Below, one piece after another: positions 8,447-17,204 of a stretch of DNA of 30,334 bases. Made by a program: the position numbers and the translations under genes. The notes below the pieces were generated by a model. The model saw only the letters and a program-made list of their open reading frames with translations, had not been told where the DNA came from and searched no databases. The stretch's first letter is position 1, and each line of letters starts with the position of its first letter. This DNA comes from Bacillota bacterium (GTDB taxonomy: Bacteria > Bacillota > Bacilli > Lactobacillales > Streptococcaceae), in contig JAJXWC010000006.1 in the NCBI GenBank assembly GCA_021781855.1, positions 1 through 30,334 of the forward strand, in the 5' to 3' direction.

Positions 8447-8815
8447 ATGGCATTGAACATTGAAAACATCGTTGCTGAACTTGAAACAGCAACAATCCTT
8501 GAACTTTCTGAGCTTGTAAAAGCAATCGAAGAAAAATTTGACGTAACTGCAGCTGCTCCTGTAGCTGTTGCTGCAGCTGGTGCAGCTGGCGGAGCTGAAG
8601 CTAAAGATAGCTTCGACGTTATCTTGACATCTGCTGGTGACAAGAAAATCGGCGTTATCAAAGTTGTTCGCGAAATTACTGGTCTTGGTCTTAAAGAAGC
8701 TAAAGCACTTGTTGATGGCGCTCCAGCACCAATCAAAGAAGGCGCTGCAACTGCAGAAGCTGAAGATATCAAAGCTAAATTGGAAGAAGCTGGCGCTTCA
8801 GTTGAACTCAAGTAA
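8447..8815 (+). CDS. rplL: 50S ribosomal protein L7/L12
   Basis: This 122-residue stalk protein has an N-terminal dimerisation domain (residues 1-30), an Ala/Gly/Val-rich flexible hinge (about 35-51) and a C-terminal factor-binding domain. The C-terminal domain carries [20 protein letters not shown] and [13 protein letters not shown], the contacts for EF-Tu, EF-G and IF2. The RBS is AGGAG. The 85-bp rplJ-rplL gap has no terminator, and the pair is closed by the hairpin at 8834-8859. Confidence 0.97.
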   Translation: MALNIENIVAELETATILELSELVKAIEEKFDVTAAAPVAVAAAGAAGGAEAKDSFDVILTSAGDKKIGVIKVVREITGLGLKEAKALVDGAPAPIKEGAATAEAEDIKAKLEEAGASVELK

Positions 8816-8833
8816 TCTTTTCTTGATGAAACG

Positions 8834-8859
8834 AACCTGTCGAAATGACAGGTTTTTTT
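8834..8859 (+). terminator. Intrinsic terminator of rplJ-rplL
   Basis: AACCTGTC (8834-8841) pairs with GACAGGTT (8847-8854) around loop GAAAT. The 3' arm leads into a run of seven Ts (8853-8859), starting 18 bp after the rplL stop. Confidence 0.92.
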
Positions 8860-8862
8860 ATA

Positions 8863-8902
8863 TTTTTAATTTAACATAATTTAAATTATGTTAAATTAAA
8901 AA
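8863..8902. repeat. 40-bp perfect palindrome containing the ACATAA-N6-TTATGT element (copy 1)
   Basis: Bases 8863-8882 are the exact reverse complement of 8883-8902 with no spacer. The core 8874-8891 is ACATAATTTAAATTATGT, identical to the copy in front of hisC. It lies just after the rplL terminator and about 35 bp before the symporter promoter region. It could be a protein-binding site, a second transcription-end hairpin or a small repeat. Confidence 0.85.
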
Positions 8903-8936
8903 TAAATAGAAAATTTATAAGTAAATGGTCAAAATA

Positions 8937-8974
8937 AAATAGCGTTTCCATTTTTTGCCAAAGTAGTCTATAAT
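8937..8974 (+). promoter_or_regulatory. Symporter-glucosidase promoter with overlapping degenerate cre site
   Basis: The -10 is TATAAT (8969-8974). The best -35 is TTTCCA (8945-8950), 18 bp upstream. Bases 8937-8950 (AAATAGCGTTTCCA) match the right half of the CcpA cre consensus TGWAARCGYTWNCA fully and the left half poorly. A cre over the -35 would give glucose repression, as expected for an oligosaccharide operon. The promoter call is moderate and the cre call is tentative. Confidence 0.5.
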
Positions 8975-9003
8975 AGAGTAAGATTAAACTTTAAGGAAAA
9001 ATT

Positions 9004-10374
9004 ATGAAAGAAAACTACAAAAGAAACCGTTACACCTTTGGTATTGGTACAATCGGACGTGATATGTCTTATACACTTATCAGTATGTACTTAATGTTTT
9101 ATTTTACAGATGTTGCAAATATCACGACAGCAGACCTTTTTTGGGTGACTGGCATTATGGTTGCTTGGCGTGTTGTAGATGCAGTTTCTGACCCGCTCAT
9201 GGGGATTCTTGTTGATAATACAAAATCTCGTTGGGGGAAACATAAGCCGTGGATTTTAATTGGAATGATTTTAACGGGAATTTTTATCCTGCTTTTATTT
9301 TGGGATTTTGGTCTGCACGGAGCAGCTTTTGTTGCGCTTTTTACTTTCATTTATGCAGGCTGGGCGTTGACATATTCGCTTAATGATATTGCCTTCTGGT
9401 CCTATGTTCCTGTACTCTCGCAAGACCAAAAAGAACGTGAAAATATCGGAGCAAAGGCGAGGATTTTTGCACTGATTGGCACATTTTTTGTTGTGGCGGG
9501 AATTGTACCGCTCACGAATCTGTTTGGGAAAGCAGTGGGAAATAATCAAAAAGGTTATTTTATCTTTGCAGCGATTGTCGTTGCTATCATGTGGTTAGGA
9601 CAAATCGTGACTTTACTTGGTGTAAAAGAACCCAAAGGAGTTTCGGAGGTGCAGCAGCATACGCATTTCAAAGATTTTATACGTGCTATTTTTAAAAATG
9701 ACCAACTTCTTTATATTGCGATTGCAATGGGACTATTCATGATTGGTTACACCACAACAACGAGTTTTGGGATTTTCTATTTTCAGTATGTGTACGGCGA
9801 TGTCAATATGTATTCCATTTTTGCTGTTATTCTGGGGCTTTCACAAATTTTCTCCCTCTTGATTTTTCCTACAGTAAGCAAAAAATTGAAACGCAAGACG
9901 ATTTATTTGTTTTCTACAATTTTTGTTGTCGCAGGTTATGTTCTATTTTTCTTTGCACCGACCAATACCATGTTTTTTGTTGGTGTTGGCGGAGTTTTGA
10001 TTTTTGTTGGGCAAGCCAGTATTCAGCTCCTTATGCTTTTGTTTCTTGCAGACACTGTTGACTACGGACATTGGAAATTAGGAAAACGTAATGATAGCGT
10101 CACCTTTAGTTTGCAACCTTTTATTTACAAAATCGGTGGTGCGGCAGCTAACGGTATTGTCGGCATAACTGTTGTTCTTGCAGGAATAAAAGGTGCCCCT
10201 ACAGGAACTATTCTTGCAGCAAATCAACAATTTGTATTCAAAACTGCAATGTTTGTTCTACCGCTCTTTTGTATTCTTATTGGTTATCTTATTTATCATT
10301 TCAAATTTAAAATTGATGAGACAAAATATGCGGAAATTATCTCTGATTTGCATGAAAAAGGAGAAATTGAATAA
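9004..10374 (+). CDS. GPH-family sugar:cation symporter
   Basis: This 456-residue transporter belongs to the glycoside-pentoside-hexuronide:cation symporter family (MelB/LacS-like, major facilitator superfamily), with about 12 transmembrane helices. The N-terminal signature GRDMSYTLISMYLMFYFTDV (residues 19-38) and the loop 2-3 signature DPLMGILVDNTKSRWGKHKPW (63-83) are clear. It lacks the C-terminal IIA-like domain of LacS. The AAGGAA just before the ATG serves as RBS. It overlaps the downstream alpha-glucosidase by one base (TAATG), which strongly suggests uptake of an alpha-glucoside such as isomaltose-type oligosaccharides. The substrate is inferred from that neighbour. Carbon catabolite repression is likely through the upstream cre-like site. 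Confidence 0.88.
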   Translation: MKENYKRNRYTFGIGTIGRDMSYTLISMYLMFYFTDVANITTADLFWVTGIMVAWRVVDAVSDPLMGILVDNTKSRWGKHKPWILIGMILTGIFILLLFWDFGLHGAAFVALFTFIYAGWALTYSLNDIAFWSYVPVLSQDQKERENIGAKARIFALIGTFFVVAGIVPLTNLFGKAVGNNQKGYFIFAAIVVAIMWLGQIVTLLGVKEPKGVSEVQQHTHFKDFIRAIFKNDQLLYIAIAMGLFMIGYTTTTSFGIFYFQYVYGDVNMYSIFAVILGLSQIFSLLIFPTVSKKLKRKTIYLFSTIFVVAGYVLFFFAPTNTMFFVGVGGVLIFVGQASIQLLMLLFLADTVDYGHWKLGKRNDSVTFSLQPFIYKIGGAAANGIVGITVVLAGIKGAPTGTILAANQQFVFKTAMFVLPLFCILIGYLIYHFKFKIDETKYAEIISDLHEKGEIE

Positions 10375-12260
10375 TGTTAACCATGAATAGTCGTTTAAAA
10401 GAACTTTACGCCAATCCTGTCGGTCACGATGCGCTCAGCAAAATTCTTCTTCAGCTCGACAAATCTGAAAAATGGCTGACCAATCCTATCGTTGGTAATC
10501 TCAAACTCAAGACACTTGCAAAATTTGCTGGAAATCGTGTGGACAAAAGCTTTTTTGAAGTTTTACTTCGACTTTTAAATAGTGAAAAAGATTTACCGCA
10601 TGCTGATTCAGGGAAAATTCGTCCTGCTTGGTGGAAAGAAGCCGTTTTCTATCAAATTTACCCACGTTCTTTTAAAGATTCAAATGCTGATGGAATTGGT
10701 GATTTGGGTGGGATTATTGAAAAACTTGACTATCTACAAGATTTGGGGGTAACGGCGCTTTGGCTGTCACCGATTTATGATTCGCCTAATGACGATAATG
10801 GCTACGATATCCGAGATTATCAGGCGATTATGAGCGAATTTGGCACAATGGCAGATTTTGATTGCTTACTTTCAGAGTTGCACCAACGGGGGATGAGGCT
10901 GATTATGGATTTGGTGGTCAATCATACTTCAGATGAACATCCCTGGTTTGTTGAAGCACTCTCAAATCCAGACTCTAAATATCGTGACTATTATTTTTTC
11001 AGAAAATCTCCTGAAAATCAGCCGCCGAATAATTGGCTTTCTTTTTTCAGTGGTTCCGCATGGAATTATTATCCAAATCAAGAGGTTTGGGCACTTCATC
11101 TGTTTTCAAAAAAACAAATGGATTTGAATTGGGATAATCCTGATGTCCGCAAGGATATTACAAATATGGTAAATTGGTGGTTAGACAAAGAGATTGACGG
11201 CTTTCGTCTTGATGTCATTAATTATATTTCTAAAACAGAAGGTCTACCTGAAGGAAATCCAATGATTCATGAGCTTATGGGCTATCGCGGGATTGAAAAT
11301 TATTTTTATGGTCCGCATTTGCATACCTACCTGAATGAATTAAAAGAAAATGCTTTTTTACCGCATCAGGCTTTTTCAGTGGGCGAAACACCTGGTGTTG
11401 GAATGGAAATGAGTAAACTTTTGACCGCAGATTATCGCCGTGAACTTGATATGGTCTTTTCGTTTGACCAGCTTGAAACACCTGGACATGTACGTTTTGA
11501 CGATTATCGCTATGATTTGGACTATCTCAAGACCTATCTTATGGATTGGATGAACAATTATCCAGCGAGTTGTTGGATGTCGCTTTTTTATGAAAATCAT
11601 GATAATCCGCGAATGATTTCCAAGGTCAATCCCGACTCAAAATATCGTGAAATGTTGGCAAAATTGCTAGCCACTGTTCAATTCAGTCTGAAAGGCACAC
11701 CTTTTGTTTTTCAAGGTCAGGAAATTGGAATGGTTAATCAAAAATTTAGCTCAATCAATCAGCTTCGGGATGTTGAAAGTCTCAATCTTTATCAGGAATC
11801 TTGCGAAAAAATGTCCGCAGAAGATGCATTAGCTAAAGTTCTGGCAGGAAGTCGTGACCACGCGCGCACGCCAATGCAATGGAATAAAGAGAAATTTGGC
11901 GGCTTCACGACAGGAACACCGTGGATAATTGGTGACGACGACTATTTAACTTATAATGTTGAGCAAGAGCAAAGTGATGAAAATTCAATTTATCATTTTT
12001 ACAAGAAACTGATTGCTTTGAGAAAACAGGAGCTCACCTTGGTTTATGGTGATGTTGAATTTGTGAATAGCAAAGAAAAGAATTATTTTGCCTATTATCG
12101 AAAATGGCATGGAACCGTTTATTTCGTTGAGTGTAATTTGGGTACAAGCCCGAAAAAGCGCAGTAGAATTGGACAAAATGGGCGTTTGATTTTATCTAAT
12201 GTAAGTAAACAAGGAGAGCAAATGGCTGCCTATGAAACAGCGATTTATCAAATTTACTGA
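10374..12260 (+). CDS. GH13 alpha-glucosidase, probable oligo-1,6-glucosidase, with extra N-terminal module
   Basis: This is a 628-residue cytoplasmic glycoside hydrolase. The (beta/alpha)8 catalytic domain starts near residue 85 (PAWWKEAVFYQIYPRSF). Its conserved regions are DLVVNHTSDEHPWF (179-192), the nucleophile D280 in GFRLDVINYISK, the acid/base E338 in SVGETPG, and the stabiliser D410 in YENHDNPR. Valine after the nucleophile (DVIN rather than DTAG) is the mark of alpha-1,6-specific enzymes such as oligo-1,6-glucosidase. Residues 1-80 are an added helical module with NPVGHDALSKILLQL and NPIVGNLKLKTL, absent from ordinary enzymes of about 550 residues. The ATG at 10374 fits the AAGGAG (10358-10363) better than the one at 10383. 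It is coupled to the symporter by a one-base overlap. No strong terminator follows. Confidence 0.9.
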   Translation: MLTMNSRLKELYANPVGHDALSKILLQLDKSEKWLTNPIVGNLKLKTLAKFAGNRVDKSFFEVLLRLLNSEKDLPHADSGKIRPAWWKEAVFYQIYPRSFKDSNADGIGDLGGIIEKLDYLQDLGVTALWLSPIYDSPNDDNGYDIRDYQAIMSEFGTMADFDCLLSELHQRGMRLIMDLVVNHTSDEHPWFVEALSNPDSKYRDYYFFRKSPENQPPNNWLSFFSGSAWNYYPNQEVWALHLFSKKQMDLNWDNPDVRKDITNMVNWWLDKEIDGFRLDVINYISKTEGLPEGNPMIHELMGYRGIENYFYGPHLHTYLNELKENAFLPHQAFSVGETPGVGMEMSKLLTADYRRELDMVFSFDQLETPGHVRFDDYRYDLDYLKTYLMDWMNNYPASCWMSLFYENHDNPRMISKVNPDSKYREMLAKLLATVQFSLKGTPFVFQGQEIGMVNQKFSSINQLRDVESLNLYQESCEKMSAEDALAKVLAGSRDHARTPMQWNKEKFGGFTTGTPWIIGDDDYLTYNVEQEQSDENSIYHFYKKLIALRKQELTLVYGDVEFVNSKEKNYFAYYRKWHGTVYFVECNLGTSPKKRSRIGQNGRLILSNVSKQGEQMAAYETAIYQIY

Positions 12261-12287
12261 AATTTATAATTTTTTATGATTTAATAG

Positions 12288-12316
12288 TTGACGCACATAA
12301 AAAAATATGCTAAAAT
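12288..12316 (+). promoter_or_regulatory. Histidine operon promoter
   Basis: The -35 is TTGACG (12288-12293) and the -10 is TAAAAT (12311-12316), spaced by 17 bp, with TG at 12308-12309 making an extended -10. The start site is expected near 12323, just ahead of the T-box leader. Confidence 0.82.
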
Positions 12317-12322
12317 TCAGAC

Positions 12323-12578
12323 AATTAAAAAGATAAAAAATAGAGATGAAAGAGTAATTCGATTTTGTGAGTCAAAGAGAACCTTGTTGCTGAAAAAGAG
12401 GTCTGACAAAGCGAATGAACCACACTCATCGTATTCTTTTTGTTCATCTGAACAAACGTTTGTTACGTTATCGCTTGAGTTTTGAACTTACCGAGACATT
12501 TTTCGCGAGAAAAGTGTGAAAAAAGGTGGAACCACGTTGAACCGTCCTTTAAGCTATGTGCTTTTAGGCGGCTTTTTT
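12323..12578 (+). promoter_or_regulatory. T-box riboswitch, histidine specifier, controlling the his operon
   Basis: Stem I has the AGAGA/AGGT pattern (AAAGAGAACCT at about 12374-12384 opposite AGAGGTCTGAC at about 12397-12407). At its base GTGAG (12367-12371) pairs with CTCAT (12425-12429). The specifier loop contains CAC at 12421-12423 followed by A, reading histidine. The conserved T-box sequence AGGTGGAACCACG is at 12524-12536. A terminator hairpin (about 12541-12572) with a T6 run (12573-12578) follows. In this mechanism uncharged tRNA-His stabilises the antiterminator and lets transcription enter hisC. The base after UGG is A, whereas tRNA-His normally has C73 (see finding). Confidence 0.92.
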
Positions 12579-12593
12579 ATATATTATGAATAT

Positions 12594-12611
12594 ACATAAT
12601 TTAAATTATGT
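12594..12611. repeat. ACATAA-N6-TTATGT inverted repeat, copy 2 (hisC leader)
   Basis: This is an exact duplicate of the 18-bp core at 8874-8891 (ACATAATTTAAATTATGT). It lies between the T-box terminator and the hisC ribosome binding site, which starts five bases later. Confidence 0.85.
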
Positions 12612-12629
12612 TTAAAAAGGAGAAAATTG

Positions 12630-13691
12630 ATGACTTGGAGAAATAATTTGCGAGCTGTTAAGCCTTATGTTGCAGGTGAACAACCAAAATTTTCGGAGAT
12701 GATTAAATTAAATACGAATGAAAATCCATATCCGCCGTCACCAAAGGTTCAAAAAGCTTTAGAAGTTTTTTCAACTGAACATTTGCGGCTGTATCCTTCG
12801 GCGGATGCAGAAGAATTGCGTACTGCATTAGCAGCTTATTATGGATTAGCTGAGAATCAGATTTTTATTGGAAACGGCTCTGACGAAGTATTATCACTTT
12901 CCTTTTTGACTTTTTTCAATAGCCCAAAACCTTTAATTATGCCTGACATTTCCTATTCTTTTTATCCTGTTTACTGCAAGCTGTACGGCATTAAATATAA
13001 AAAAGTGCCTTTAGCACTTGATTTCAGTTTGCGTGCGAATGATTATTTTCAGGAAAATGGAGGGATTGTTTTTGCAAATCCGAATGCGCCGACGGGAATT
13101 TATCTTGATTTGACAGAGATTGAGAAAATTTTGCAGAAAAATCCTGACAGTGTGGTTTTAGTTGATGAGGCCTACATTGATTTCGGCGGACAAACGGCGC
13201 TTCCTTTGCTTAAAAAATATGAAAATCTGGTCATTACACGAACCTTTTCAAAATCACGAAGTTTGGCGGGAATTCGGTTGGGTATAGCTTTAGGGAATTC
13301 TGAGGCAATTACACGGCTCTATGATGTGAAAAATTCTTTCAATTCCTATCCGATTGATATGCTGGCGCAGAAGGTCGGCTTAGCAAGCGTTCAGGATGAT
13401 GATTATTTTAAGCAAACAGTGGCAAAAGTTGTAACAACACGAGAGAAATTTAAGCAGACTATGCAGCAGTTAGGGTTTGAGCTGACGAATTCGCAAACGA
13501 ATTTTGTTTTTGTCAAACACCCCAGTATTTCTGCGCAAGATTTATTTGATGTACTTTATGACGAAAAAATCATTGTGAGACATTGGAACTCACCACGAAT
13601 TAGTGAGTGGTTACGCATTACGATTGGGACAGATGAAGAAATGGAACGAGTCAGCAATTTTCTAGAAAAATATTTGAAAGAAAGGCTTTAA
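12630..13691 (+). CDS. hisC: Histidinol-phosphate aminotransferase
   Basis: This 353-residue PLP enzyme of the aminotransferase class I/II fold transfers an amino group from glutamate to imidazole acetol phosphate, giving histidinol phosphate. Visible features are the N-terminal KLNTNENPYPPSP, GNGSDEVL at 81-88, FANPNAPTG at 148-156, the cofactor aspartate in LVDEAYIDF (D179) and the PLP lysine K208 in TFSKSRSLAGIRLG. The ATG at 12630 is chosen over the in-frame TTG at 12627 because AAGGAG (12617-12622) is seven bases from the ATG and only four from the TTG. It is the first gene of the his operon, and hisZ starts on the base after its stop codon. Confidence 0.96.
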   Translation: MTWRNNLRAVKPYVAGEQPKFSEMIKLNTNENPYPPSPKVQKALEVFSTEHLRLYPSADAEELRTALAAYYGLAENQIFIGNGSDEVLSLSFLTFFNSPKPLIMPDISYSFYPVYCKLYGIKYKKVPLALDFSLRANDYFQENGGIVFANPNAPTGIYLDLTEIEKILQKNPDSVVLVDEAYIDFGGQTALPLLKKYENLVITRTFSKSRSLAGIRLGIALGNSEAITRLYDVKNSFNSYPIDMLAQKVGLASVQDDDYFKQTVAKVVTTREKFKQTMQQLGFELTNSQTNFVFVKHPSISAQDLFDVLYDEKIIVRHWNSPRISEWLRITIGTDEEMERVSNFLEKYLKERL

Positions 13692-14648
13692 ATGGAATTC
13701 TTAAACTACCTTTTACCCGAAGAAGCGGGCGAAATGACTCTGGCACAAGTAGCACGGCTGCGGCAGATTGAGCAGCGGTTGCGTCTGCTTTTTGAAACAG
13801 CAAAATATCAAGAAGTGATGCCGCCGAATTTCGAGTATGTAGAGCTTTATGACAGCTTAAAAACTGGATTTGCATCTGAAAAAATGTTTCAATTTATCAA
13901 CCACGAAGGAAAGTCTATTGCCCTGCGTTATGATTTCACTATTCCACTGGCACGCACATATGCGCAGTCTGGAGAGTTCGGTTTGACCCGCTATGCCTAT
14001 TTCGGTAAAGTCTTCAGAAAAGAACGACGGCATAAGGGACGCAGAACGGAATCTTATCAGATTGGTGTTGAATTACTTGGCGGAACGAAAGTAGATACCG
14101 ATAGAGAGTGTTTAGATTTGATTTTGAAGGCGATTGAAAAATTACCACTAAGTCCTGTCATTTTAGAGCTTGGCTCGGCTGATTTTTTTAAGCGGCTTTG
14201 CGAATTGGTCGGAAATCATGCGTCAGAGCTGACCGAACTGCTATCAAAGAAAAACTTATCTGGAATGAAGCGTTTTGTTGAGGAAAATCAATTTTCTCCA
14301 TCATTTAGTCGACTTTTGACGGAATTATCAGTAAATACAGATTTGACCGTTCTGTCAAATTTGGTACAAGAAACTTTAGATGAACCACTAATTACTGCAG
14401 TTAGAGATTTGATAGAGATTGCCGAACAGTTGGATGTAGTGATTGACTTTGGAATGGTACCTGCGATGCATTATTATACAGGGCTGATGTTTAAGGCTTA
14501 CAGCGATAAAGTGGCGCAGCCTCTAATTTCTGGTGGGCGCTATGATGACTTGCTGACGCAGTTTCATTGTGAAAGCTCGGCGATTGGCTTTTGCTGTCAC
14601 ATGGATAATATCTTGAAAGCGTGGGAACAGGAGGTGCAAAATGATTAA
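13692..14648 (+). CDS. hisZ: ATP phosphoribosyltransferase regulatory subunit
   Basis: This 318-residue protein is a catalytically inactive paralogue of histidyl-tRNA synthetase that complexes with short HisG and confers activity and histidine feedback control. The class II aminoacyl-tRNA synthetase core is visible: a motif 2-like [20 protein letters not shown] (about residues 108-127) and the late motif [11 protein letters not shown] (about 277-287). It stops there, without the anticodon-binding domain of true HisRS, which runs to about 420 residues. It starts directly after the hisC stop and overlaps hisG by eight bases. Its presence predicts the short form of HisG, which follows. Confidence 0.95.
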   Translation: MEFLNYLLPEEAGEMTLAQVARLRQIEQRLRLLFETAKYQEVMPPNFEYVELYDSLKTGFASEKMFQFINHEGKSIALRYDFTIPLARTYAQSGEFGLTRYAYFGKVFRKERRHKGRRTESYQIGVELLGGTKVDTDRECLDLILKAIEKLPLSPVILELGSADFFKRLCELVGNHASELTELLSKKNLSGMKRFVEENQFSPSFSRLLTELSVNTDLTVLSNLVQETLDEPLITAVRDLIEIAEQLDVVIDFGMVPAMHYYTGLMFKAYSDKVAQPLISGGRYDDLLTQFHCESSAIGFCCHMDNILKAWEQEVQND

Positions 14649-15261
14649 GATTGCAATGACTAAAGGGCGAATTCAAAAGCAGGTTACACAGTTATTGGAG
14701 CAAGCGGGCTATGATGTTGCACCGATTGTCAATATGGGACGTGAGTTACAGATTACGACTGATGATGGACTGCAGTTTATTTTCGGGAAGGCAAATGACG
14801 TTGTAACTTTTCTTGAGCACGGAATCGTTGATGTAGGCTTTGTCGGCAAAGACACATTAGATGAAAGTGATTTTGATGATTATTATGAACTGTTGGACTT
14901 GCAAGTCGGTAAATGTTACTTTGCGCTGGCGGCTTATCCTGACTTTCGCTACAAGATTTTTAATCGCCGCAAACGAATTGCCTCAAAATATACGGCTGTT
15001 GCCAAACGCTATTTTGCTCGTCAGCAAGAAGATGTCGAAATTATCAAGCTTGAAGGTTCTGTTGAGCTTGGACCAGTCGTTGGACTGTCTGATGCGATTG
15101 TTGATATTGTTGAGACAGGAAACACCTTGCGAGCAAATGGATTAGAAATTATTGAAAAAATCAGCGATATTTCAACTCGAATGATTGTCAATAAAGCAAG
15201 TTTTAAGTTTAGAAAAATAGAAATCATGGATTTAGTAAGGAGTATTGAACATGTTGAATAA
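14641..15261 (+). CDS. hisG: ATP phosphoribosyltransferase, short form catalytic subunit
   Basis: This 206-residue enzyme carries out the first step of histidine synthesis, joining ATP and PRPP to phosphoribosyl-ATP. Signatures are AMTKGRIQ at the N-terminus, [26 protein letters not shown] in the first half, and the PRPP-binding [19 protein letters not shown] (about 160-178). It lacks the C-terminal regulatory domain of long HisG and so depends on HisZ. The perfect AGGAGGTG RBS (14629-14636) lies inside hisZ. The 3' end overlaps hisD by 11 bases. Confidence 0.96.
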   Translation: MIKIAMTKGRIQKQVTQLLEQAGYDVAPIVNMGRELQITTDDGLQFIFGKANDVVTFLEHGIVDVGFVGKDTLDESDFDDYYELLDLQVGKCYFALAAYPDFRYKIFNRRKRIASKYTAVAKRYFARQQEDVEIIKLEGSVELGPVVGLSDAIVDIVETGNTLRANGLEIIEKISDISTRMIVNKASFKFRKIEIMDLVRSIEHVE

Positions 15262-16546
15262 AATCGAATACACCACAGATTTGGCGGAAAAATTTCAAAG
15301 TCGCAAAGCAAAGGTGTCTAAAGAAGTCACACAAGCCGTGGAGCAAATTATTGAAAACATCCGCGAAAATGGTGACAAGGCTCTGTTTGAATATGCCGAA
15401 AAATTTGACGGATTTAAAGCAAATGCTGAAAATTTGACCGTTACACAGGCAGAGTTCAACGCTGGTTTGGCACAAATTGATGCGGATTATCTGCGGATTC
15501 TCCGCCGCGCAAAAACTCAAATTGAGGAATTTCATCAGCACCAGTTGGGAAATTCTTGGGGAATTTATAAAGAAAATGGCGTGATTATGGGACAAATCGT
15601 TCGTCCACTGGAGCGTGTTGCGCTTTATGTGCCTGGCGGGACAGCGGCTTATCCCTCGACCGTCATCATGAACGCTGTACCCGCGCTCCTTGCGGGAGTC
15701 AAAAATCTCTTTATCATCACTCCTGTCAAATCTGACGGCAAGGTCAATCCAAATATTTTGGCAGCAGCAGAGGTCTGCGGCATCAAGACTATTTACAAAG
15801 TTGGCGGGGCACAAGCTGTGGCGGCTGCCGCTTATGGCACGGCGAGCATCCCCAAAGCGGACAAAATCGTGGGACCGGGCAATATTTTTGTTGCGACAGC
15901 GAAAAAACTTTGTTATGGGACTGTTGATATTGACATGATTGCGGGACCGTCCGAGGTTCTTGTCATCGCTGACGAAGCTGCCAATCCAAAATATGTCGCA
16001 GCTGACCTCATGGCGCAAGCCGAACACGATAAACTTGCCAGTGCCATTCTCGTCACAAGTTCAGATACCCTCGTCAGCGCAGTCAATCAGGAGTTGGAGC
16101 GCCAAGTCGTGCAGCTAGAGCGCGAAGAAATTATCCGCAGCTCCATTAGCAATTACGGCGGCGCAATCGTCGTTTCGACACTCGCTGAAGCCTTTGATGT
16201 CTCCAATCAGCTTGCTCCTGAGCATCTCGAAGTCCTGACGGCTGAACCGCTTGCTAAGCTTCCACTCATTAAAAATGCGGGCAGTATTTTCCTTGGCGAA
16301 TACACCCCCGAGCCGCTTGGCGACTATATGAGTGGCACCAATCACGTCTTGCCAACAGGCGGTACTGCCAAGTTTTACAGTGGGCTTGGTGTGTATGATT
16401 TTATCAAATATTCCTCTTATAGCTACTATCCACGTGATATTCTCGCAATATTCAAAGATGATGTGATGGCTTTTGCCAAGTCTGAGGGACTGACTGGACA
16501 TGCCAATTCTATTGGAGTCAGGTTTGACGAAGAAGACAATAAATAA
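15251..16546 (+). CDS. hisD: Histidinol dehydrogenase
   Basis: This 431-residue zinc enzyme makes two NAD-dependent oxidations of histidinol to histidine, the last steps of the pathway. Signatures are [15 protein letters not shown] (128-141), [15 protein letters not shown] (183-197), VGPGN (207-211), the zinc ligands Q256 and H259 in [16 protein letters not shown] with catalytic Glu/His, and [11 protein letters not shown] near 360. The ATG at 15251 lies eight bases after AAGGAG (15237-15242), while the in-frame TTG at 15245 is too close. Its 3' two-thirds are clearly GC-richer than genes on either side. The stop codon overlaps the first base of repeat copy 3. Confidence 0.96.
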   Translation: MLNKIEYTTDLAEKFQSRKAKVSKEVTQAVEQIIENIRENGDKALFEYAEKFDGFKANAENLTVTQAEFNAGLAQIDADYLRILRRAKTQIEEFHQHQLGNSWGIYKENGVIMGQIVRPLERVALYVPGGTAAYPSTVIMNAVPALLAGVKNLFIITPVKSDGKVNPNILAAAEVCGIKTIYKVGGAQAVAAAAYGTASIPKADKIVGPGNIFVATAKKLCYGTVDIDMIAGPSEVLVIADEAANPKYVAADLMAQAEHDKLASAILVTSSDTLVSAVNQELERQVVQLEREEIIRSSISNYGGAIVVSTLAEAFDVSNQLAPEHLEVLTAEPLAKLPLIKNAGSIFLGEYTPEPLGDYMSGTNHVLPTGGTAKFYSGLGVYDFIKYSSYSYYPRDILAIFKDDVMAFAKSEGLTGHANSIGVRFDEEDNK

Positions 16547-16563
16547 CATAATATTATTTATGT
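16546..16563. repeat. ACATAA-N6-TTATGT inverted repeat, copy 3 (hisD-hisB gap)
   Basis: ACATAA at 16546-16551 and TTATGT at 16558-16563 have exact half-sites and a six-base centre, TATTAT. It fills nearly the whole 28-bp gap. It begins on the last base of the hisD stop and ends just before the hisB AAAGGAG. Confidence 0.82.
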
Positions 16564-16574
16564 AAAGGAGAAAA

Positions 16575-17174
16575 ATGAGAACTGCACAAATTACCCGCAA
16601 CACCAAAGAGACTCAAATCAGCCTGTCCCTCAATCTTGACGGCACAGGTAGTACAGAAATTCAAACGGGCATAGGCTTTCTTGACCACATGCTTACCCTA
16701 CTCGCCTATCACGGTGATTTTGACCTTACGCTGACAGCACATGGGGACCACGAGACCACTGGCATGGACCCTCATCATGTGACGGAGGATATCGCGATTG
16801 CGCTTGGAAAATGTATCGCTGAGGCACTCGGAGATAAGCGTGGCATCATGCGTTATGGAAATTTTACGATTCCGATGGACGAAGCATTGGTTACAACAGA
16901 CCTTGATATTTCAGGGCGCCCTTATCTCGTGTTCAATGCCGATTTGTCTGGGAATCCCAAACTAGGCGGCTATGATACTGAAATGACCGAAGAATTTTTT
17001 CGTGCTCTCTCCTACAATGCGGGCATCACAGCACATATTAATGAACATTACGGCAAAAATACCCACCATATCATTGAAGGCATGTTTAAATCCTATGCTC
17101 GTGCCCTTAAGAAAGCTGTCAGCATTGACGACCAAAAAGTGAATGAAATTCCATCCTCAAAAGGTATTATTTAA
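16575..17174 (+). CDS. hisB: Imidazoleglycerol-phosphate dehydratase
   Basis: This 199-residue monofunctional manganese enzyme dehydrates imidazole glycerol phosphate to imidazole acetol phosphate. The metal-binding His/Glu clusters are visible in GIGFLDHMLTLLAYHG, GDHETTGMDPHHVTEDIAIALG and the C-terminal NEHYGKNTHHIIEGMFK, in the duplicated half-domain arrangement usual for the family. There is no phosphatase domain, and HisK at the end of the operon supplies that activity. The AAGGAG RBS directly follows repeat copy 3. Confidence 0.97.
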   Translation: MRTAQITRNTKETQISLSLNLDGTGSTEIQTGIGFLDHMLTLLAYHGDFDLTLTAHGDHETTGMDPHHVTEDIAIALGKCIAEALGDKRGIMRYGNFTIPMDEALVTTDLDISGRPYLVFNADLSGNPKLGGYDTEMTEEFFRALSYNAGITAHINEHYGKNTHHIIEGMFKSYARALKKAVSIDDQKVNEIPSSKGII

Positions 17175-17191
17175 CATAACAAAAATTAGGT
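17174..17191. repeat. ACATAA-N6-TTAGGT imperfect inverted repeat, copy 4 (hisB-hisH gap)
   Basis: ACATAA is at 17174-17179. After six bases, TTAGGT at 17186-17191 differs from TTATGT at one position. It begins on the last base of the hisB stop codon and ends just before the hisH RBS, the same placement as copy 3. Confidence 0.65.
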
Positions 17192-17204
17192 AAAGGAGCT
17201 AAAA

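Noticed and set aside
15224..16027. Long minus-strand open frame (267 codons) opposite hisG-hisD
   Set aside because: It lies entirely antisense to hisG/hisD, resembles no protein family, has no RBS, and arises from the hisD codon pattern. The sense strand encodes clear enzymes.
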